Assembly (NCBI RefSeq): GCF_024054195.1
Contig: NZ_JAMXLB010000001.1
Location: 1 to 64,000 of the forward strand
Direction: 5' to 3'
From: Flavobacterium sp. NRK F7
GTDB lineage: Bacteria; Bacteroidota; Bacteroidia; Flavobacteriales; Flavobacteriaceae
Length of the DNA stretch: 64,000 bases
This document shows, piece after piece, positions 19,719-29,896 of the stretch. The position numbers and the translations under genes were made by a program. Every line of letters begins with the position of its first letter. Position 1 is the stretch's first letter. The notes below the pieces were generated by a model, which was not told the origin of the DNA, made no database searches, and saw only the letters and a program-made list of their open reading frames with translations.

Positions 19719-21632
19719 ATGAAAAAAATTGCATACTTATTTATATTATTTTCTTGGATAAGTTATTCTCAAAATGACACTGAAGAATTTAATAGAATGG
19801 TTGAATCTGAAATGAAATCAGCTGCATCTTTACAACAAGTTAGAATCAATCCGAATACACAAAACTATGATGTCACTTATCAAGAATTACGATTTACTGT
19901 AGATCCTGCGGTTTACTTTATTTCTGGCCAAGTTACTACTAGTTTTACCGCCTTATCTGATATGACTTCCATAACTTTTGATTTAACCAATCAATTAACA
20001 GTGAGTAATGTAACCATGAATAGTAACAATTTGAGTTTTATTCAAAATGCAAATAATGAAGTGGTAATTACTTTACCTTCAATATTAACCACAGGAAACA
20101 CTGGAACTGTAGTAATTACTTACTCTGGTGCTCCTGCAACTGGAGAACAGGCTTTTACCGCTTCGACACATAATGGCACGCCAGTAATTTACACTCTTTC
20201 CGAACCTTTTGGAGCAAGAGATTGGTGGCCTTGTAAACAAGATTTAAATGACAAAATCGAAAGTATTGATGTATATCTTACAGCACCAAATAGTTATGTA
20301 AGTGTATCCAATGGATTAGAGCAAAGTGCAATAGATAATGGAAATGGAACTAAAACGACTCATTTTCATCACGGCTATCCCATTCCAGCTTATTTAGTCG
20401 CTATTGCCGTAACAAATTACCAAATATTCACTCAAACTGCAGGAACACCTCCAAATGATTTTCCTATTGTGAATTACATTTATCCAGAGAACTTTTCCTC
20501 TGCTCAAACGCAATTAGCGGTAACCTTACCAGTAATGAACGTTTTTGAAACCTTATTCGAGCCATACCCTTTCCATAATGAAAAATATGGGCATGCTCAA
20601 TTTGGTTGGGGTGGAGGTATGGAACACACAACCGTTTCCTTTATGAATAGTTTTGGCAGAAATTTAATCGCGCATGAATTAGCACACCAATGGTTTGGAG
20701 ATAAAATTACTTGCGGCACATGGAAAGACATTTGGTTAAATGAAGGTTTTGCAGAATATTTATCGGGTTTAGTAGTTGAAAATTTAGATGGAGTAGCTTC
20801 CTTTGTATCTTGGAAGAACAATAAAATAAACAGTATTACCTCTGCTACAAATGGTGCTGTATATTTGACAGATACAGAAGCATTGAATGTGAATCGCATT
20901 TTTAGTGGTCGATTAACCTATAATAAAGGAGCTATGGTGGTTCATATGTTGCGTTGGAAAATGGGGGATACTGCTTTTTTTCAAGCTATTAAAAATTATT
21001 TAGCAGATAGCAATTTAGCTTACAAATATGCCATAACTACAGATTTAAAATCACATTTAGAAACTGTTTATGGTAGTAGTTTAGATGAATTTTTTAACGA
21101 TTGGCTGTATGGGCAAGGTTACCCAACCTATACTATTTCTGCACAAAATTGGGGTGTAGGACAAGCTAAAATTACCGTTTCGCAAACCCAATCAGACGCA
21201 AGTGTTTCCTATTTTGAAATGCCACTAGAAATTAGATTATTGGGAGGTTCTGGTCAAACCCATGATGTGGTGATTAATCATCAAACGAATGGAGAAGAAT
21301 TTATTGTTTCAGTGCCTTTTACAGTAACTGATGTTTTGTTTGACCCAAATAAACACATTATTTCTAGAAACAGTACCGCTACTCTAGCAAATGAAAAATT
21401 CGAATTAGCAGAAACCATTACGTTATACCCTAATCCTACTGACCATAATATCAAAATCCAAATTCCAAATTCAATAACAATTGAAAAAGTAGAATGTTAC
21501 AATGCTTTAGGTCAGTTGGTTTTAACAAATTATACTCCAGAATTTTCTACTGAAGGTTTTGCTACTGGAATTCATTTTGTAAAAATAAATACCTCTGAAG
21601 GTGTAATTCATAAAAATTTTATAAAAAAATAA
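19719..21632 (+). CDS. M1-family aminopeptidase with type IX secretion sorting tail
   Basis: Zinc aminopeptidase of 637 residues. The start is the ATG at 19719, which gives the signal peptide MKKIAYLFILFSWISYSQ; an in-frame ATG 90 bases earlier would bury it. After an N-terminal beta domain come the exopeptidase motif in the form GGMEHTT (usually GAMEN) and the zinc motif HELAH-x18-E, His319, His323 and Glu342, in AHELAHQWFGD and WLNEGFAEY. The C-terminal 75 residues (LYPNPTDHNIKIQIP to VIHKNFIKK) are a T9SS type A sorting domain, so the enzyme should be exported to the cell surface or medium to digest peptides. Confidence 0.93.
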   Translation: MKKIAYLFILFSWISYSQNDTEEFNRMVESEMKSAASLQQVRINPNTQNYDVTYQELRFTVDPAVYFISGQVTTSFTALSDMTSITFDLTNQLTVSNVTMNSNNLSFIQNANNEVVITLPSILTTGNTGTVVITYSGAPATGEQAFTASTHNGTPVIYTLSEPFGARDWWPCKQDLNDKIESIDVYLTAPNSYVSVSNGLEQSAIDNGNGTKTTHFHHGYPIPAYLVAIAVTNYQIFTQTAGTPPNDFPIVNYIYPENFSSAQTQLAVTLPVMNVFETLFEPYPFHNEKYGHAQFGWGGGMEHTTVSFMNSFGRNLIAHELAHQWFGDKITCGTWKDIWLNEGFAEYLSGLVVENLDGVASFVSWKNNKINSITSATNGAVYLTDTEALNVNRIFSGRLTYNKGAMVVHMLRWKMGDTAFFQAIKNYLADSNLAYKYAITTDLKSHLETVYGSSLDEFFNDWLYGQGYPTYTISAQNWGVGQAKITVSQTQSDASVSYFEMPLEIRLLGGSGQTHDVVINHQTNGEEFIVSVPFTVTDVLFDPNKHIISRNSTATLANEKFELAETITLYPNPTDHNIKIQIPNSITIEKVECYNALGQLVLTNYTPEFSTEGFATGIHFVKINTSEGVIHKNFIKK

Positions 21633-21653
21633 TCTCATAAAAAAATAATGATA

Positions 21654-21682
21654 AAAAGTAAGGTGAAAACCTTACTTTTGCT
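21654..21682 (+). terminator. Hairpin terminator after the M1 peptidase
   Basis: A perfect 11-bp stem (AAAAGTAAGGT / ACCTTACTTTT) closed by a GAAA tetraloop, then a T-rich tract, lies 22 bases after the peptidase stop and before rseP. Confidence 0.7.
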
Positions 21683-21709
21683 TTTTCATTAAAAAAAATT
21701 AAAAAACAC

Positions 21710-23296
21710 ATGATTCAATTAGCTCAAATTCTATTTATACTTTCAGTATTAGTTATTCTTCATGAATTTGGTCATTATATAACGGCAAAAATGTTTAAGG
21801 TTAAGGTAGAAAAATTCTATCTGTTTATGGATGCAGGATTTGCTTTAATTAAGAAAAAAATTGGGGAAACTGAATGGGGAATTGGTTGGTTACCTCTAGG
21901 TGGTTACGTAAAGCTTTCAGGAATGATAGATGAAAGCATGGACACAGAACAAATGAAACAAGAAGCACAACCATGGGAGTTTCGATCTAAACCTGCTTGG
22001 CAACGATTAATTATAATGTTAGGTGGTATTATTGTTAATATTTTATTAGCCTGGTTCATTTTTACCATTATGTATACAACTGTTGGTAAAAAAGTAATTT
22101 CAACGGAAGAACTGCAAAAAAACGGCTTATCGTTTGGTGAAGTAGGCCAAAATGTTGGCTTTAAAAACGGAGATAAAATCGTTGCTATTGATGGCAAATT
22201 TTATGATGATTTTAAATTCATGACCATGGGTGTTCTTTTTGGAGACAAAATTGAAATTGATCGTCAAGGTGAAAAAGTGGAATTATTATTATCTGACGAA
22301 CAAAAAGGAGAAATTATAAAAAAAGAAGGTAGAGGTTTTGTTCATGCACGTTCTGAAATGAATCGCTATTTTATGGATTCGTTCAAAGGAAAAAAGAATA
22401 CATTCGAAAAATATGATGAAATTGTAGGTGTCAATGAAAAGCGATTTACATATGTAGATGAGTTTGTAGATACCATGAAAAATTTAAAAGCAGATTCTAT
22501 CACTCTTGTTTTGAACAGAAACAACAATGAAATTCTTGTTACAACAGCAGTAGATACTAGCTTAACAAATTTCAATAATTATGGCTTAGCCTATAATTAT
22601 AATTTAAAAAACAGTATCATTAGTGGTTTTGCTGAAAATTCAATTGGAGAAGAACAAGGCTTACAGTTTAACGACAAAATTATTCGTGTGAACAATACTG
22701 CTGTAGAGACAAATAAAGCATTGAATAAAATTTTATCTGAAAATAAAGAAAAAGAAATTAGTCTAACTGTTTTACGTAAAGGAGAAGAAGTAACGCTACC
22801 TATTAAGTTAGATAAAACAGGAAAACTAGGTATTGGTTTAGATGATAAAGAAGAAGAAAAGTTTACAGTTGTTGAAAAATTAGGCTTTGCAGCTGCATTT
22901 CCTGAAGCTGTAAAGCAATCTTGGTCTTTATTTAAATATAATGTCCAAAGTTTAAAATTAATTGCTAGACCTAAAACAGGAGCCTATACACAAGTACAAA
23001 GTCCAATTGGTATTGCAAGACGTTTACCAGATTCTTGGAATTGGGAATTTATTTGGAATTTTACCGCATTATTTTCTATAGGTTTAGCCTTTATGAATTT
23101 ATTACCTATTCCAGGATTAGATGGTGGGCATGCTCTTTTTACCATTGCAGAAATGATTACTGGAAAAACTTTAAGCGATAAAGCAATGGGCTATGTTCAG
23201 ACTGCTGGAATGATTATCTTACTGACTTTGATGGCTTTAACTTTTGGTAAAGATATTTATATTTGGATAAGCGAAATTTTCTTCAATAAAAATTAA
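21710..23296 (+). CDS. rseP: RIP metalloprotease RseP (site-2 protease)
   Basis: Inner-membrane intramembrane zinc protease. The 528 residues begin with a transmembrane helix carrying HEFGH (His18-His22), followed by LPLGGYVKLSGM and a second helix near 105-125 (LIIMLGGIIVNILLAWFIF). Two PDZ-like domains fill the periplasmic middle (about 130-370; the second around SIGEEQGLQFNDKIIRVNN). The C-terminal helices carry NLLPIPGLDGGH with the third zinc ligand Asp. The family cuts membrane-anchored regulators or signal-peptide remnants. It is about 90 residues longer than the E. coli enzyme, with the extra length in the PDZ region, as is common in Bacteroidetes. Confidence 0.95.
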   Translation: MIQLAQILFILSVLVILHEFGHYITAKMFKVKVEKFYLFMDAGFALIKKKIGETEWGIGWLPLGGYVKLSGMIDESMDTEQMKQEAQPWEFRSKPAWQRLIIMLGGIIVNILLAWFIFTIMYTTVGKKVISTEELQKNGLSFGEVGQNVGFKNGDKIVAIDGKFYDDFKFMTMGVLFGDKIEIDRQGEKVELLLSDEQKGEIIKKEGRGFVHARSEMNRYFMDSFKGKKNTFEKYDEIVGVNEKRFTYVDEFVDTMKNLKADSITLVLNRNNNEILVTTAVDTSLTNFNNYGLAYNYNLKNSIISGFAENSIGEEQGLQFNDKIIRVNNTAVETNKALNKILSENKEKEISLTVLRKGEEVTLPIKLDKTGKLGIGLDDKEEEKFTVVEKLGFAAAFPEAVKQSWSLFKYNVQSLKLIARPKTGAYTQVQSPIGIARRLPDSWNWEFIWNFTALFSIGLAFMNLLPIPGLDGGHALFTIAEMITGKTLSDKAMGYVQTAGMIILLTLMALTFGKDIYIWISEIFFNKN

Positions 23297-23314
23297 AAAA
23301 AAATGAAAAAAATG

Positions 23315-23345
23315 TTTGCAAATATAAAATTGTGTTCTATATTTG
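23315..23345 (+). promoter_or_regulatory. Consensus promoter of tRNA-Asn
   Basis: TTTG at 23315-23318 and TATATTTG at 23338-23345, separated by 19 bases, match the Bacteroidetes -33 and -7 consensus perfectly. The following GCACTCGCAAAA is also found after the -7 box near 10.86 kb. Confidence 0.85.
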
Positions 23346-23370
23346 CACTCGCAAAAACGGTGTAACACCT

Positions 23371-23444
23371 TCCTCCTTAGCTCAGTTGGTTAGAGCATCT
23401 GACTGTTAATCAGAGGGTCCTTGGTTCGAGCCCAAGAGGGGGAG
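23371..23444 (+). tRNA. tRNA-Asn (anticodon GTT)
   Basis: A complete 74-base cloverleaf: acceptor stem TCCTCCT / AGGGGGA (one U-G pair), D arm GCTC / GAGC, anticodon stem TCTGA / TCAGA around the loop CTGTTAA with anticodon GTT, and T arm CTTGG / CCAAG around TTCGAGC. The discriminator is G and the gene reads on into CA without a full encoded CCA. It has a consensus promoter and its own terminator. Confidence 0.96.
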
Positions 23445-23448
23445 CAAA

Positions 23449-23478
23449 AAGAGTATCAGAAATGATACTCTTTTTTTT
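23449..23478 (+). terminator. Terminator of tRNA-Asn
   Basis: Stem AAGAGTATCA / TGATACTCTT with a GAAA loop and eight T residues, starting a few bases after the tRNA. Confidence 0.85.
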
Positions 23479-23496
23479 ATTATATGATTTAATAAT

Positions 23497-23784
23497 ATGA
23501 ATATTGTTTACATTCTTTATTCTAAAAAACTAAATCGATATTACATCGGTTATACTTCAGATTTTGATTTGCGTTTAGAATTTCATAAAAATGCTGATAC
23601 AAGAAAATTCACCTATAATGCTACAGATTGGATTCTATTCCTAAAAATCGATTGTACCAATAAAAAACAAGCACTTTCGATTGAAAAGCATATTAAAAAT
23701 ATGAAAAGTAAAACATACATTCAAAACCTTTTACAATATCCTGAAATTATTCTCAAACTATTAGAAAAATATACTGACTGTTAA
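23497..23784 (+). CDS. Small GIY-YIG nuclease
   Basis: A 95-residue single-domain GIY-YIG nuclease of the UPF0213/URI type: NIVYILYSKKLNRYYIGYTS carries the two Tyr strands in the forms VYIL and YIGY, Arg near residue 27 (DLRLEFHKN) is the catalytic Arg position, and SIEKHIKNMK carries the metal-binding Glu. It sits between an intact tRNA-Asn and a second copy of that tRNA's 3' half. The last codons (ACT GAC TGT TAA) lie inside the tRNA anticodon-arm duplicate, so the protein's C-terminal residues and stop codon come from tRNA sequence. This placement suggests a selfish element or a repeat-associated nuclease rather than a repair enzyme. Confidence 0.88.
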   Translation: MNIVYILYSKKLNRYYIGYTSDFDLRLEFHKNADTRKFTYNATDWILFLKIDCTNKKQALSIEKHIKNMKSKTYIQNLLQYPEIILKLLEKYTDC

Positions 23785-23790
23785 TCAGAG

Positions 23791-23808
23791 CCCCGATAGC
23801 TATCGGGG
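23791..23808. repeat. 18-bp palindrome
   Basis: CCCCGATAGCTATCGGGG is a perfect palindrome that replaces the variable-loop part of the tRNA copy. Its core CCGATAGCTATCGG is shared, with one change, by the second palindrome 17 bases on. Confidence 0.9.
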
Positions 23809-23824
23809 TTGGTTCGAGCCCAAG

Positions 23825-23842
23825 TTCCGATAGTTATCGGAA
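23825..23842. repeat. Second 18-bp palindrome with the same core
   Basis: TTCCGATAGTTATCGGAA is palindromic except for one central base and shares the CCGATAG-TATCGG core with the first. The outer two bases differ (TT/AA against CC/GG) but each remains self-complementary, which points to pairing being kept. Confidence 0.88.
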
Positions 23843-23848
23843 GGAGCA

Positions 23849-23879
23849 AAAAGAGTATCAGAAATGGTACTCTTTTTTT
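23849..23879. terminator. Duplicated terminator, likely ending the eCIS operon on the minus strand
   Basis: The tRNA terminator copy (GAGTATCA / TGGTACTC, one G-U pair, GAAA loop) has T runs on both strands and lies 10 bases beyond the stop of the ATPase gene, so it can end that operon as well as the GIY-YIG transcript. Confidence 0.7.
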
Positions 23880-23888
23880 ATTATATAC

Positions 23889-25175
<1,287 letters not shown>

Positions 25176-25739
25176 TTATTTATGTCCAACTAAAGGATCA
25201 ATTAATAAACCCGTAATTCCTGAACGGACCATTTGATGATACAAGTTGATAGTTACTATGTTTTGTCCTTCAAAATGCAACAAATTAAAAAGTATTCTAT
25301 GATTTGTTTTGGATGTATCAATTTCCATTTTAATTAAATTTCTAATTACTTTATTTCCTTTCGGACCTAATTCATCAAATAATTCGTAGATTGATTTCTC
25401 CCAATCAAAAGCATCTACTAATTCTAAAATATTTAACATATAATAGGGGTTCATTTTAGCATTTTCAAATTGAATTTCTATAAATTCAAAATATGAAGCG
25501 TCTTTCGATTCTTCTAAAAACAATTTTAATTTATCAGATACGATTAATTTACCCCCCAAAGCATAAATTAGGTCTGTTTTCTTACCATTCACATTTTTTA
25601 AAGTAGCTAAAGGAGGTTTCATTCCTTTTAAAGATTTTCCTAAGTGTAAAATCATTTGATATTCTTTATCAATAATCAAATTCGAAATATAACAGTTTCC
25701 TGTTTCAAGGTTAGGAAAAAGTCTTTTATATGTATCCAT
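25176..25739 (-). CDS. Imm11/DUF1629-like protein, candidate immunity protein for the AHH nuclease effector
   Basis: The 187-residue soluble protein has the pattern of the Imm11 (DUF1629, MXAN_0049-type) family: a LIVSDKLKLFLEE segment, then FEFIEIQF, then YYMLNILELVDAFDWEKSIY, and a closing IVTINLYHQMVRSGITGLLI. In that family these segments have the form 'S..L...L', 'YY.LN....VDA.D...S' and 'V.....A.....GITG'. Members are predicted immunity proteins in polymorphic toxin loci. It begins 12 bases after the stop of the 1379-residue DUF4157 protein with the AHH nuclease tail, exactly where a cognate immunity gene would be. I recognise the family from pattern only; a regulator or chaperone is the alternative. 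Confidence 0.6.
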   Translation of the reverse strand: MDTYKRLFPNLETGNCYISNLIIDKEYQMILHLGKSLKGMKPPLATLKNVNGKKTDLIYALGGKLIVSDKLKLFLEESKDASYFEFIEIQFENAKMNPYYMLNILELVDAFDWEKSIYELFDELGPKGNKVIRNLIKMEIDTSKTNHRILFNLLHFEGQNIVTINLYHQMVRSGITGLLIDPLVGHK

Positions 25740-25751
25740 AATCTTTTTAAG

Positions 25752-28700
25752 TTAAAATGTTATACTATTTAATGAAGCTCCAGCACCATTAGTAATTGCT
25801 GTTCTAGCTCTTGCAATTACCGCGTCAACTTGTGCTAATGCTTGTGCTTCAGTTATTACTCCATTGGTTAATGCATTTCTTATAGGAATTAATTCTGCTT
25901 CAATTCGCAAAGTATAGGAAGGATGCGAACCTAGGTGTAAGGCAGAATTACCGAAATGAGTTGCTAAATTAGGATGACTTGCAATTGCAGCTGATCTCGT
26001 AGCCAAATCTGGAGGAACCATGATTCCATTTCTTGCTCCATCTTCAATATTAAATCCTATTCTTCTAAAGAAATCATCAAATGTACCTCTTAATTCTCTA
26101 GGAATAATATGATGTGCTTGAAAATTAGGAGGGTGCATTCCATTCGGCAAATGTGTTGGGATTCCTCTTCTTAAAGCAGCTGTGGTTTCTCCATTTTGAA
26201 TAATCCTTAACCTATCTGCTCTTGATAATCTTCCACCTAATGGTCCTCTTAGCTCTCTAAACTCATCAATCCTTGCGGTTCTAGATAAATCATCTAATTC
26301 TCTTACAAATCTACTCTGATTACTTTCAACTCCTACTATAATTCCCCTAGTATTTCCTGAACCAATCAAAACTTCATCTCCTAATCTTACAGTGTCATCT
26401 AATAATCCTCCTCCTCCAGCTGGTCTTAATCTTCCTTGTTCAATCTCTTGTAATCTTCCCGTCGCTAAAAGTACCCAAGGATTAATATATCCTTCTAATC
26501 TAAACCAACCTCTAGCAAATCGAATTCTAAATCTTCTAAAGCGAACTCTAGAAAATAATCTTTCTCCTAGTTCTTCTAAACTTCTAACTCCGCGTCCAAC
26601 TCTTCCTCTAACACCTTGAAGTAATAATTTTCCTCTGCTAACTACTGCACCAACAGTAGCTAAAACATATCTTCTTCCAGCACTAACAGCTTCAACAATA
26701 CCTCTTCCTACTCGTCCAGTAGCAGCAAGAGCGGTTCCAGCTCCTCTAATAATTGCACCTCCAGCTTTTCCAACAGCTCTTCCTGCACCAACTATTCCTC
26801 CTTTTAAAGTTTTCCAAAATGCCGAACTTCCTAATAATGCAAAAATTGCTTCCACTGCAGCAACTGCAAATCCTCTTGCCAAAGCTCGACTTGCACCAGC
26901 AATATCTCCACTTATAGATTTATATACATATTCTCCTAAGTAGTAGGCCGCTCTAACTACAGCCACTCCAATCATAATAGGTCCAAGTGCGGCTAAAATG
27001 CCTGGTAAAGCAGCTGTTACAGCTCCACCAGTTAAAACTTCTGCTAAAACAATTACGATAATTACTCCAATAATTGTTGGTATAAGCCAATTTCTATTGC
27101 ATCTCCACCAATGACTTAGTCCAGTGGCCATCTGATTCATGGTATATCTTCCTCTTTGTGCACGAGTTAAAGGGCCAAATTTAGCTGACTCTGGAAAAGC
27201 ACTAGCAGCCGCTTCAGGACCTGCACCTCCTTCATTTGCAGGAGGAGTACAAGCTTGTCTTGCAACTTCTTCATTACTTTGGGACATCATCTGCTGCAAA
27301 CGATATTCTGTTTCTTCTTCATGTGTCATTTGTGAAAAATCAGGAGTGTTTTCATCAGCAACAGCTACTCCTTCCGAACCTAGAGTTCCTTCAGAATCAG
27401 CTGGTCCAGAAGCTACCATTTCTGACAATATCCCATGTACTGTTCTAGAACGATCTTCAGAATTTCCAAATTCAACAGTTCCTTCTTCTGTACCTGTTCG
27501 ATTTAAAATAGCTTGTTGCAATTCGGCACTTGGAGCAAATTCTCCCACACTATCAACGTCGATATGTTGATTGGTATATTCTGTACGATTAAATAAAGCA
27601 GCATCACCTGCTTCAACACTATCTTCTAATCCAGAAGACTGAAATTGAGAAAGTAATGAAGGTTCTTCCAAACTTGTTCTCTCAAACGGTAAAGGAAGCG
27701 TTAAGTTTACACCGAGTAATTCTTCTTCCATTTGTCCTTCAAACTCTGCTGGTGCTCCAGCTGCTGCTGCAATTTGGTTACTTAACAAACTTAAATCCAT
27801 TTCGGATACCATTCTAGCTACTCGATTTGCAACCGTTATTTTTTCTTCATCAGATTTTTCTAATGTTTCTTGTAAAAAAGAAATAATTCTTGTTTTAACT
27901 TGTACCCATGTTTCACCAAACATAGCAAAATTTGGCATGGCTCTTAAAACTCCTATCATAACTCTTAAAACGAAATTAATAATCGGAGGTTTGAAACAAT
28001 CTGGCATTAATCGCCAATACCAAGCCATAAGAACTATTGGAATCATCCATGGAAAATTAGCTAAGATGATTAATTTAGTTACAAGTACAACTGCAGGTCT
28101 AATAAATGCCCAAACGGTTTGAGCCACCTCAGCTATAAAGTTTCCAAGTCTTCTCGCTTGCGTTACAATCCAACTCGTAACGCTACGTATCATATTGGAA
28201 ACCGTTTGTACCATTCCTCTTAAAAAAGAAAAAATACTAGACTGTGCAATTGCGTTTACTAAAGATTGAAAAGCGGCTTGTAGTCTTTGAAATTGACTAC
28301 TTAACCATTGCATAGCTTGGTTAACTAAGGTTCTTAACTGTTGTATTCCTCTTTGTAATGGATCAAAAATACTTTCTTTTAAAAAGTTTCTGAAACGAAC
28401 AAAAACTTCACTATCCCAATTAGCACGTATCCATTGAACCGCTCTATAAACCCCGTATACTGCAGCTCCAATGACAGCAAATATTCCTAGAGGGGATAAT
28501 AATACAATAATACCACCTATAACCATTAAAGGTGTTTTTATGGGTTCTATGGCTCTCTTAATCCAATTCCAAGCTTCAGTGGCTTTATCTACTAACCAAT
28601 CCCACACGGAAGTAACACCTTCCCAAGCAATATTAAACATTCTTTTAATCCAATTCCAAGCTCTTTGAATCGCATTCCGAATTGGTGCTATCAAATCCCA

Positions 28701-29891
28701 TAACCATCTGGCTTTTTCTTCAACCCAATCCCAAGCAGCTCTAGCATAATGTTTAATAGCTTCCATTGCAGGTTTCCCGTAATCACTCCATAAACCACTA
28801 AAAAAGCCACTTATTCTTGTAAATGTGTCTCTCAATTTTCTTAAAGCTTCACTACTTAAACTACTAATGAAATTGAAAATTTTCTCTGCTAATTGTGCAA
28901 AACTTCTACAGGCATCTTCAATATTTCCTTGTAAGGTTTCAATAATAGTATCCACAAATTCATGCAGTATTCCTGACAATCCTTCTTCTTGTAATCTTGA
29001 AAACAAGCCACCCGTCATAGCATCTAAACCTCTTGCAATCAAGTCTCGAATTGGCTCCCAAATACTAGAACGTAAAAAACGCAATAAACCTGGAGCTATT
29101 TCATTAATAATATCCTCAGCTCTATCTTCTACCCATTCAATTACTCGCCCTCCAAATCGTATGGCTGCCCCACCTGTATAATCCCAAGCAGTGGAAGCAG
29201 CACTTCCAATACCTCTCCCTATATCGCCCAAAATATTACGTTGGATAATTTGAGCTGTCCCTTTTTTTTGAACCCGTTGTACTTGACTTCCACTTTGTTG
29301 AATGGTATGTGTTAATTCATGGGCTAATAAATGTTTACCAGAACTTGAACTAGGGTTAAATTGACCTTGATTGAAATAAATATCATTACCAACTGTAAAA
29401 GCCTTGGCATTCAAGTCTTGGCTCATTTGGACAGCCTGACTATTAGTATGTATTCGTACATCTGAAAAATCCACTCCAAATCGTTCTTCCATGTAATCTT
29501 TAGTTCTATTGTCTAATCTGTTTCCAGAACCTTTTGTGGTGATGATCTGATTTTCGACTTGTACTGGAGCTTGTACCTCGGTTGTTGCTGCAAGTGATGC
29601 TTTTTGTATGTAAGGTGTAATGGTTTCTGCCAACGGCTTTTTTCTGATTTTTTCTTCTTCCTCACAGTGTGCACATTTCTTTTGAACCAAAGCACTTGTT
29701 TGTGTAAAGCGATGTTGCTTTACATTGTCCATTTGCAAAACTTTATCTGCAATAGCGTCGGCTTCTGCCTCATACGAATCATTTTCAGCACCTACGCTCA
29801 TTTTCTTTTGTACGGTTACTGGTTTAAAGGCAGGTGTAGTATTTACAGCTGCTTTTGGTTTTGATTCTTTATGTGCTACGGTTTGGATCAT
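25752..29891 (-). CDS. DUF4157 eCIS effector with C-terminal AHH nuclease
   Basis: A 1379-residue candidate cargo protein. The N-terminus has a conserved loading-type region (KKMSVGAENDSYEAEADAIAD, then CAHCEEEE), followed by DUF4157 (about 125-210) with the zinc-protease-like motif HELTH at 191-195. The middle (about 220-720) is a run of Trp-rich amphipathic helices (AWDWVEEKARWLWDL, AWNWIKRMF) with hydrophobic segments near 460-490 and 600-640; a second pair lies near 945-1000. The C-terminus has the AHH motif (AHHIIPRELRG, residues 1259-1261 for AHH) of the HNH/EndoVII superfamily nucleases, with later HLGSHPSY. The layout suggests membrane insertion followed by nuclease delivery. DUF4157 is a hallmark of eCIS cargo. 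Toxicity is inferred. Confidence 0.85.
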   Translation of the reverse strand: MIQTVAHKESKPKAAVNTTPAFKPVTVQKKMSVGAENDSYEAEADAIADKVLQMDNVKQHRFTQTSALVQKKCAHCEEEEKIRKKPLAETITPYIQKASLAATTEVQAPVQVENQIITTKGSGNRLDNRTKDYMEERFGVDFSDVRIHTNSQAVQMSQDLNAKAFTVGNDIYFNQGQFNPSSSSGKHLLAHELTHTIQQSGSQVQRVQKKGTAQIIQRNILGDIGRGIGSAASTAWDYTGGAAIRFGGRVIEWVEDRAEDIINEIAPGLLRFLRSSIWEPIRDLIARGLDAMTGGLFSRLQEEGLSGILHEFVDTIIETLQGNIEDACRSFAQLAEKIFNFISSLSSEALRKLRDTFTRISGFFSGLWSDYGKPAMEAIKHYARAAWDWVEEKARWLWDLIAPIRNAIQRAWNWIKRMFNIAWEGVTSVWDWLVDKATEAWNWIKRAIEPIKTPLMVIGGIIVLLSPLGIFAVIGAAVYGVYRAVQWIRANWDSEVFVRFRNFLKESIFDPLQRGIQQLRTLVNQAMQWLSSQFQRLQAAFQSLVNAIAQSSIFSFLRGMVQTVSNMIRSVTSWIVTQARRLGNFIAEVAQTVWAFIRPAVVLVTKLIILANFPWMIPIVLMAWYWRLMPDCFKPPIINFVLRVMIGVLRAMPNFAMFGETWVQVKTRIISFLQETLEKSDEEKITVANRVARMVSEMDLSLLSNQIAAAAGAPAEFEGQMEEELLGVNLTLPLPFERTSLEEPSLLSQFQSSGLEDSVEAGDAALFNRTEYTNQHIDVDSVGEFAPSAELQQAILNRTGTEEGTVEFGNSEDRSRTVHGILSEMVASGPADSEGTLGSEGVAVADENTPDFSQMTHEEETEYRLQQMMSQSNEEVARQACTPPANEGGAGPEAAASAFPESAKFGPLTRAQRGRYTMNQMATGLSHWWRCNRNWLIPTIIGVIIVIVLAEVLTGGAVTAALPGILAALGPIMIGVAVVRAAYYLGEYVYKSISGDIAGASRALARGFAVAAVEAIFALLGSSAFWKTLKGGIVGAGRAVGKAGGAIIRGAGTALAATGRVGRGIVEAVSAGRRYVLATVGAVVSRGKLLLQGVRGRVGRGVRSLEELGERLFSRVRFRRFRIRFARGWFRLEGYINPWVLLATGRLQEIEQGRLRPAGGGGLLDDTVRLGDEVLIGSGNTRGIIVGVESNQSRFVRELDDLSRTARIDEFRELRGPLGGRLSRADRLRIIQNGETTAALRRGIPTHLPNGMHPPNFQAHHIIPRELRGTFDDFFRRIGFNIEDGARNGIMVPPDLATRSAAIASHPNLATHFGNSALHLGSHPSYTLRIEAELIPIRNALTNGVITEAQALAQVDAVIARARTAITNGAGASLNSITF

Positions 29892-29896
29892 ATTTA

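Larger units (their letters stand above)
23774..23879 (+). repeat. Partial duplicate of tRNA-Asn 3' half plus terminator, interrupted by two palindromes
   Basis: Three blocks repeat the real tRNA in order: 23774-23790 equals 23399-23415 (17 bases, anticodon arm), 23809-23824 equals 23421-23436 (16 bases, T arm), and 23843-23866 equals 23441-23464 (24 bases, acceptor end and terminator stem) with one change just beyond. Between the blocks, GGTCC and AGGG of the tRNA are replaced by 18-bp palindromes. The copy lacks the 5' half and cannot form a tRNA. It bounds the GIY-YIG gene like one arm of a direct repeat. Confidence 0.9.

Noticed and set aside
23774..23879. Second tRNA-Asn
   Set aside because: Only the anticodon arm, T arm and acceptor end are present, interrupted by palindromes; the 5' half is missing.
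27139..27570. 143-codon frame on the plus strand inside the 1379-residue gene
   Set aside because: It is antisense to a long, motif-rich gene and its product has no recognisable domain; the same holds for other frames opposite the eCIS genes, such as 28825-29181 and 46325-46738.
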